DNA from: an uncultured Clostridia bacterium
GTDB lineage: Bacteria; Bacillota; Clostridia; RUG12999
Length of the DNA stretch: 8,155 bases
Assembly (NCBI GenBank): GCA_949739095.1
Contig: CATIYX010000103.1
Span: forward strand, 1 to 8,155
Reading direction: 5' to 3'
Position numbers and translations under genes: made by a program. Shown piece after piece: positions 5,386-8,155 of this stretch. The notes below the pieces were generated by a model. The model made no database searches. It was not told the DNA's origin and was given only the letters and a program-made list of their open reading frames with translations. The first letter of the stretch is position 1. Each line of letters begins with the position of its first letter.

Positions 5386-5580
5386 AAGCGGTATGAAAAC
5401 ACAGGCGGTGCAGAATGAACCGTTTGTTTTGTCATGCCATTCATTTTGCCGGCAGGAAATTGTAGGTACACTTGCACCTTTTGTTATATCATTGGTTTAA
5501 AGGGGGCACAGAATACATCTGTGCGGACCTTCACTATCCATGGACAAAAGCGTCGTAGGAACCGTTTCCTGCGGCGTTTT
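5363..5580 (+). promoter_or_regulatory. Transcription attenuator: mutually exclusive terminator and antiterminator pairings
   Basis: Three segments can pair in alternative ways. Segment 1, ATTTCTTGC (5363-5371), pairs with segment 2, GCAGGAAAT (5452-5460): 9 bp with one G-U. Segment 2 extended, GCC-G-GCAGGAAA (5448-5459), pairs with TTTCCTGCGGC (5565-5575): 8 bp, one bulged G, then 3 bp. The last segment is the 3' arm of the intrinsic terminator at 5547-5582, so the second pairing would prevent termination. A separate 7-bp hairpin, GCACAGA/TCTGTGC (5506-5512 with 5518-5524), sits between. This matches the logic of attenuators ahead of antibiotic-resistance ABC-F and erm genes: a drug-stalled ribosome on the leader ORF covers segment 1 and frees segment 2. 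The pairings are visible; the mechanism is inference. Confidence 0.65.
5393..5500 (+). CDS. Candidate second leader ORF (35 residues) ending in FVIS-L-V
   Basis: ATG at 5393 opens a frame beginning MKTQAVQNEPFVL and ending GTLAPFVISLV with TAA at 5498-5500. It has only a weak ribosome-binding site (AGAAGCGG), but starts 8 nt after the stop of the first leader ORF, so re-initiation is possible. Codons 20-23 span the antiterminator strand (5452-5460): a ribosome translating here would block antitermination. The tetrapeptide FVIS (30-33) also occurs in the macrolide-stalling leader ErmCL (IFVIS). Such a short match can be chance. Confidence 0.4.
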   Translation: MKTQAVQNEPFVLSCHSFCRQEIVGTLAPFVISLV

Positions 5581-5582
5581 TT
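5547..5582 (+). terminator. Leader terminator upstream of the ABC-F ribosome-binding site
   Basis: Left arm AAAGCGTCGTAGGAA (5547-5561), loop CCGT, right arm TTCCTGCGGCGTTTT (5566-5580): 15 pairs including three G-U, followed by T to 5582 (six T residues, 5577-5582). It lies after the promoter and before the GGAGGTG of the ABC-F gene at 5591-5597, so if it works it would stop transcription before the gene. That makes it a regulatory terminator rather than the end of an upstream gene; no plus-strand gene other than the leader ORFs precedes it. Confidence 0.85.
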
Positions 5583-5605
5583 GGTTTGATGGAGGTGCAG
5601 AAATT

Positions 5606-7081
5606 ATGGCAATGATACAGGTAACAGGATTGACATTTGGCTATGAAGGAAGTCAGGAATTGGTGTTTGAAAATGCATCATTTCGCATAGATACGGACTG
5701 GAAGCTGGGATTGATTGGTCGCAACGGGCGCGGCAAGACAACCTTTCTCAAGCTGTTGATGGGCGGTTTAGCGTATCAGGGACGAATTGTTGCGCCCCAA
5801 GAACTCGACTATTTTCCGTTTCGGGTAGAGGACCGTACGCAAATGACATATGACGTAGTGCAGGAGGTTGTACCGGAACTGGAGCTTTGGCAGTTGCAAC
5901 GGGAACTGTCGTTGCTGGAAATAGATGAGGAAGTGTTGTGGCGTCCGCTGGATACGCTGAGTTCGGGCGAACAGACAAAAGTTTTGCTCGCAGGGTTGTT
6001 TTTGCGGGAGGACAGAATGCTGCTGATTGACGAACCGACCAACCATTTGGACAGCCATGCACGCGAGGTGGTGGGAAACTATTTGAATCGGAAAAAAGGC
6101 TTCATTTTGGTATCGCACGACAGGGCATTTCTGGACAGTTGTATTGACCATGTGTTGTCCATTCAAAAAAAGAAAATTGTTGTGCAAAAAGGGAATTACT
6201 CCTCCTGGCAGCGGGAAAAAGAACGGGAGGACCGGTTAGAATTGGAGCAGAATGCGAAATTGAAAAAGGAAATCCGTCAAATGCAGAAAAGTGCACGTAG
6301 ATTGTCTGATTGGTCAAACGCAGCGGAGAAAGAAAAACATGTGAAAACCGCCGGACTACGCCCTGATAGAGGATTTATGGGACACAAAGCGGCGAAAATG
6401 ATGAAACGGTCCAAAATCATTGCAGACCGGAGGGAAGCGGCGATAGAAGAAAAATCCGGTTTACTGCGCGATTTGGATACAGCGCCGCCGCTGACCGCTG
6501 CTACGTTGGACTATGCGCGGCAAACGCTGGTTACGGTGGAGGATGCGGCAGTTTTCTATAATGGCAGACAGGCGTGCGGTCCGGTCAGTTTTACGGTGCA
6601 GCGAGGTGAACGTGTAGCGCTGCGTGGACCCAATGGCTGCGGCAAATCCAGTATTTTGAAGTTGCTGGCAGGACAGCCGCTGGATTTTTCCGGCGCAGTG
6701 CGTATGGGCAGCGGGATAACGGTGTCTTATGTACCGCAGGATACCGGATTTTTGAAAGGTTCCTTGCGGGAATATGCCCGCGCACAGGGATTGGACGAAA
6801 CAGGACTCTTTACCATTTTGCGGAAGATGGCGCTGGAGCGCGAACAGTTGGAGCAGGATATGGTGTCCTTCAGCGAAGGACAAAAGAAAAAGGTGCTGAT
6901 TGCGGCTGGGTTGTGCTGCCAGGCGCATTTATATGTATGGGATGAACCGTTGAATTATGTTGATATCGTCAGCCGAATTCAAATTGAGGACATGCTGCTG
7001 CGCAGTGGGGGAACGATGGTGTTTGTGGAGCATGACAGCGCATTTTGCAGCAATGTGGCAACCAAAGAAGTGTGGCTGTGA
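5606..7081 (+). CDS. Lsa/CplR-type ABC-F ribosomal protection ATPase
   Basis: With the start at 5606 (GGAGGTG at 5591-5597) the product is 491 residues, the usual size for Lsa proteins. It has two ABC domains and no membrane segment. NBD1: IDTDWKLGLIGRNGRGKTTF (28-47, Walker A), LSSGEQ (118-123), LLIDEPTNHLD (139-149), SHD (170-172). A charged linker (about 200-300, including GFMGHKAAKMMKRSK) is the part that reaches the peptidyl-transferase centre. NBD2: GPNGCGKSS (341-349), FSEGQ (422-426), VWDEPLNYVD (444-453), EHD (475-477). The IDTDWKLG and WDEPLNY forms are typical of the Lsa/CplR group, which protects ribosomes from lincosamides, streptogramin A and pleuromutilins. An in-frame ATG at 5540 exists but lies before the leader terminator hairpin and lacks a ribosome-binding site, so I reject it. 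Drug spectrum is inferred. Confidence 0.9.
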   Translation: MAMIQVTGLTFGYEGSQELVFENASFRIDTDWKLGLIGRNGRGKTTFLKLLMGGLAYQGRIVAPQELDYFPFRVEDRTQMTYDVVQEVVPELELWQLQRELSLLEIDEEVLWRPLDTLSSGEQTKVLLAGLFLREDRMLLIDEPTNHLDSHAREVVGNYLNRKKGFILVSHDRAFLDSCIDHVLSIQKKKIVVQKGNYSSWQREKEREDRLELEQNAKLKKEIRQMQKSARRLSDWSNAAEKEKHVKTAGLRPDRGFMGHKAAKMMKRSKIIADRREAAIEEKSGLLRDLDTAPPLTAATLDYARQTLVTVEDAAVFYNGRQACGPVSFTVQRGERVALRGPNGCGKSSILKLLAGQPLDFSGAVRMGSGITVSYVPQDTGFLKGSLREYARAQGLDETGLFTILRKMALEREQLEQDMVSFSEGQKKKVLIAAGLCCQAHLYVWDEPLNYVDIVSRIQIEDMLLRSGGTMVFVEHDSAFCSNVATKEVWL

Positions 7082-7128
7082 AAAACAAAGAAGCAGAATC
7101 ACGGGCAGAGGATATCGTGCACAAATAG

Positions 7129-7178
7129 AAAACGCCCGAAATAAGGCTCTCCCGCGCTTTTATTTCGAGCGTTTTTTT
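7129..7178 (+). terminator. Intrinsic terminator after the ABC-F gene
   Basis: The stem pairs AAACGC-C-CGAAATAA (7130-7144) with TTATTTCG-A-GCGTTT (7160-7174): 14 pairs around one C/A mismatch, with a 15-nt loop, then a T run to 7178. It lies about 50 bp after the ABC-F stop. The minus-strand side carries CGTTTTCTA, so it may weakly stop the convergent gene at 7202 too. Confidence 0.88.
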
Positions 7179-7201
7179 ATGAATGTCTACGTTGCATTTC
7201 G

Positions 7202-7834
7202 TCAGGAAAGCTTTTCAAACACAGTAGAAGGCTCTCCACAGAGTGGACAGATAAATTCCGGCGGCAAGACGTCGCCTTCATAGATATAGCCGCAGACTGT
7301 GCAGCGCCAGCCCTGTCTTTGCGGAGCTTTCGGCGCATGGAAGCTGGAAGCCTCCTTCGGTACTTTTCCGTTTTTTACACGGCGGTAATAGGTATACTCC
7401 AGCGGTTCGCGTTCATCAAAAGAGATATCTTCTGCGATTTCCGCTACAAAAATGGTGTGCGTTCCGGCGTCAACCGTTTCTGTGACGCGACAAGACAACA
7501 TACCAATGCTATTTTGCCGCAAGTAGGGAATACCGGCTTCATCAATGTCAAACGGGAGTTTGGCGAATTTGTCCAGTTTCCGTCCGCTGCGAAAGCCAAA
7601 CAATGCAACTGTTTCCATGGGTGTATCTTTCGCAAGGATAGAGATATTAAAGCGTTTGGTGTGCTGAATCATGTCATGTGTGAGACTATCCTTGTTGATA
7701 ACAGTGACAAGCCGTTCCGGTTCCGCGGTGATTTGCATAACGGTGTTGACCACGCAGCCGTTGATTTTTTTATCTTCTTTTGCAGAAATAATGTATAATC
7801 CGTAGGTTAAGTCAAATAATGCAGTTGTGTTCAT
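7202..7834 (-). CDS. Flavin reductase-like/rubredoxin fusion (high-molecular-weight rubredoxin type)
   Basis: The 210-residue cytoplasmic protein has an N-terminal FMN-binding flavin-reductase domain (about 1-155). It starts ALFDLTYGLYIISAKEDKKINGCVVNTVMQIT and contains FNISILAKDT (62-71), FGFRSGRKLDKF (79-90) and the family-typical PLEYTYYRRVKNGK (144-157). A linker leads to a C-terminal rubredoxin domain (about 175-208) with iron ligands Cys178, Cys181 (WRCTVCGYIYEG) and Cys196, Cys199 (CPLCG). The rubredoxin loop is short, as in rubrerythrins. In Moorella the equivalent protein (Hrb) passes electrons from NADH to flavodiiron NO/O2 reductases, so a detoxification role is likely. No flavodiiron gene is in this window. 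Start supported by AGGAGGAG about 10 nt upstream. Convergent with the ABC-F gene; no clear promoter found in 7835-7955. Confidence 0.87.
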   Translation of the reverse strand: MNTTALFDLTYGLYIISAKEDKKINGCVVNTVMQITAEPERLVTVINKDSLTHDMIQHTKRFNISILAKDTPMETVALFGFRSGRKLDKFAKLPFDIDEAGIPYLRQNSIGMLSCRVTETVDAGTHTIFVAEIAEDISFDEREPLEYTYYRRVKNGKVPKEASSFHAPKAPQRQGWRCTVCGYIYEGDVLPPEFICPLCGEPSTVFEKLS

Positions 7835-7954
7835 GTCTGGAGCTCCTCCTTACTTCTTCTATTAGTGTTGCCGGATGTCGGTTAGAACATGCACCGGTTC
7901 CGAGAAATCCATCCAAAAATTTTGTGGTTTTTCTTGAAATTACCCCGAAGAATA
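7835..7954. other. Spacer upstream of the flavin reductase-rubredoxin gene
   Basis: This stretch should contain the promoter and leader of the leftward gene at 7202-7834. Apart from its AGGAGGAG ribosome-binding site (minus strand, near 7845-7851), I find no convincing -35/-10 pair. TATAAT- and TTGCAT-like strings in the palindromic repeat next to it (from 7955) could serve as promoter parts, but spacing is poor. No ORF with a plausible start is seen. Confidence 0.4.
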
Positions 7955-8155
7955 TGATATAATATATGCAAAGCATATATTATATGAATCGAAAAGCGCC
8001 GCCGAATTGTTTCAACGCTTCGCTCGAAACCGGCGATGCGCAAAATTATATCAAATTGCTTCGCAATTGTGATATAATATATGCAAAGCATATATTATAT
8101 GAATTGAAAAGCGCCGCCGAATTGTTTCAACGCTTCGCTCGAAACCGGCGATGCG
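7955..8155. repeat. Tandem palindromic repeat: two 86-bp copies, 115-bp period, cut by the window end
   Basis: Positions 7955-8040 and 8070-8155 are identical except C7990/T8105. Each unit starts with a 13-bp perfect palindrome, ATATAATATATGC-AAA-GCATATATTATAT, and continues with a GC-rich hairpin: CGCCG-AATT-GTTTC pairing with GAAAC-CGGCG around a CGCTTCGC loop. The 29-bp spacer between units (8041-8069) joins the next unit in a third palindrome, ATTATATCA-AATTGC-TTC-GCAATT-G-TGATATAAT (8045-8078). The unit could therefore also be defined as three hairpins in a row. There is no ORF. It is not a CRISPR: repeats are long, spacers are themselves part of hairpins, and only two copies are seen. 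Confidence 0.9.

Noticed and set aside
5768..6187. Minus-strand frames opposite the ABC-F gene
   Set aside because: They overlap the Walker motifs of a clear ABC-F protein, lack ribosome-binding sites, and are explained as antisense of coding DNA.
7955..8155. CRISPR array
   Set aside because: Only two repeats, 86 bp long, with the spacer forming part of a palindrome and no cas gene in the window.

Overview
The window looks like chromosome from an anaerobic, low-oxygen Bacillota, most likely a gut Clostridia of the Oscillospirales type. The evidence is strong Shine-Dalgarno sites throughout, textbook sigma-A promoters, a one-piece tmRNA, a flavin reductase-rubredoxin fusion protein and an Lsa/CplR-type ABC-F protein. 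Base composition is mixed: the regulator gene and its upstream region at about 82-610 are AT-rich, while most of the rest is more balanced. Taxonomy is inference from gene content, not from a database match.

Layout. Positions 1-81 (minus) hold the first 27 codons of an unrecognised gene with a near-consensus promoter. It diverges from a tandem-HTH XRE-family regulator (178-609, plus). Positions 610-860 have no recognised gene but carry nested perfect inverted repeats that look like an intergenic repeat element. From 4641 down to 860 (minus) runs a cell-envelope operon with one visible promoter and one visible terminator: murL (2958-4355), murD2 (1621-2964, overlapping murL by 7 bp) and a SanA-like envelope gene (886-1560). 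MurD2 adds L-glutamate to UDP-MurNAc-L-alanine and MurL then epimerises that terminal residue to D-glutamate. This is the alternative route to D-Glu in peptidoglycan described in Xanthomonas oryzae, which avoids the need for free D-glutamate from MurI.

Upstream of the operon lies a tmRNA gene (ssrA, 4761-5119, minus) with its own promoter and an 18-bp-stem terminator. Diverging from it on the plus strand is a near-consensus promoter (5245-5273), a leader of about 326 nt, and an ABC-F ribosome-protection ATPase (5606-7081). The leader contains short ORFs, a strong intrinsic terminator placed before the gene's ribosome-binding site, and a mutually exclusive set of pairings that would form an antiterminator. 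This is the layout of antibiotic-induced ribosome-mediated attenuation.

The right end has a flavin reductase/rubredoxin fusion (7202-7834, minus), probably an electron carrier for O2 or NO detoxification. Beyond it, two 86-bp copies (one mismatch, 115-bp period) of a hairpin-rich palindromic repeat run off the window edge.

The two most interesting systems are the murL-murD2 pair in an apparently Gram-positive anaerobe and the attenuator in front of the ABC-F gene.
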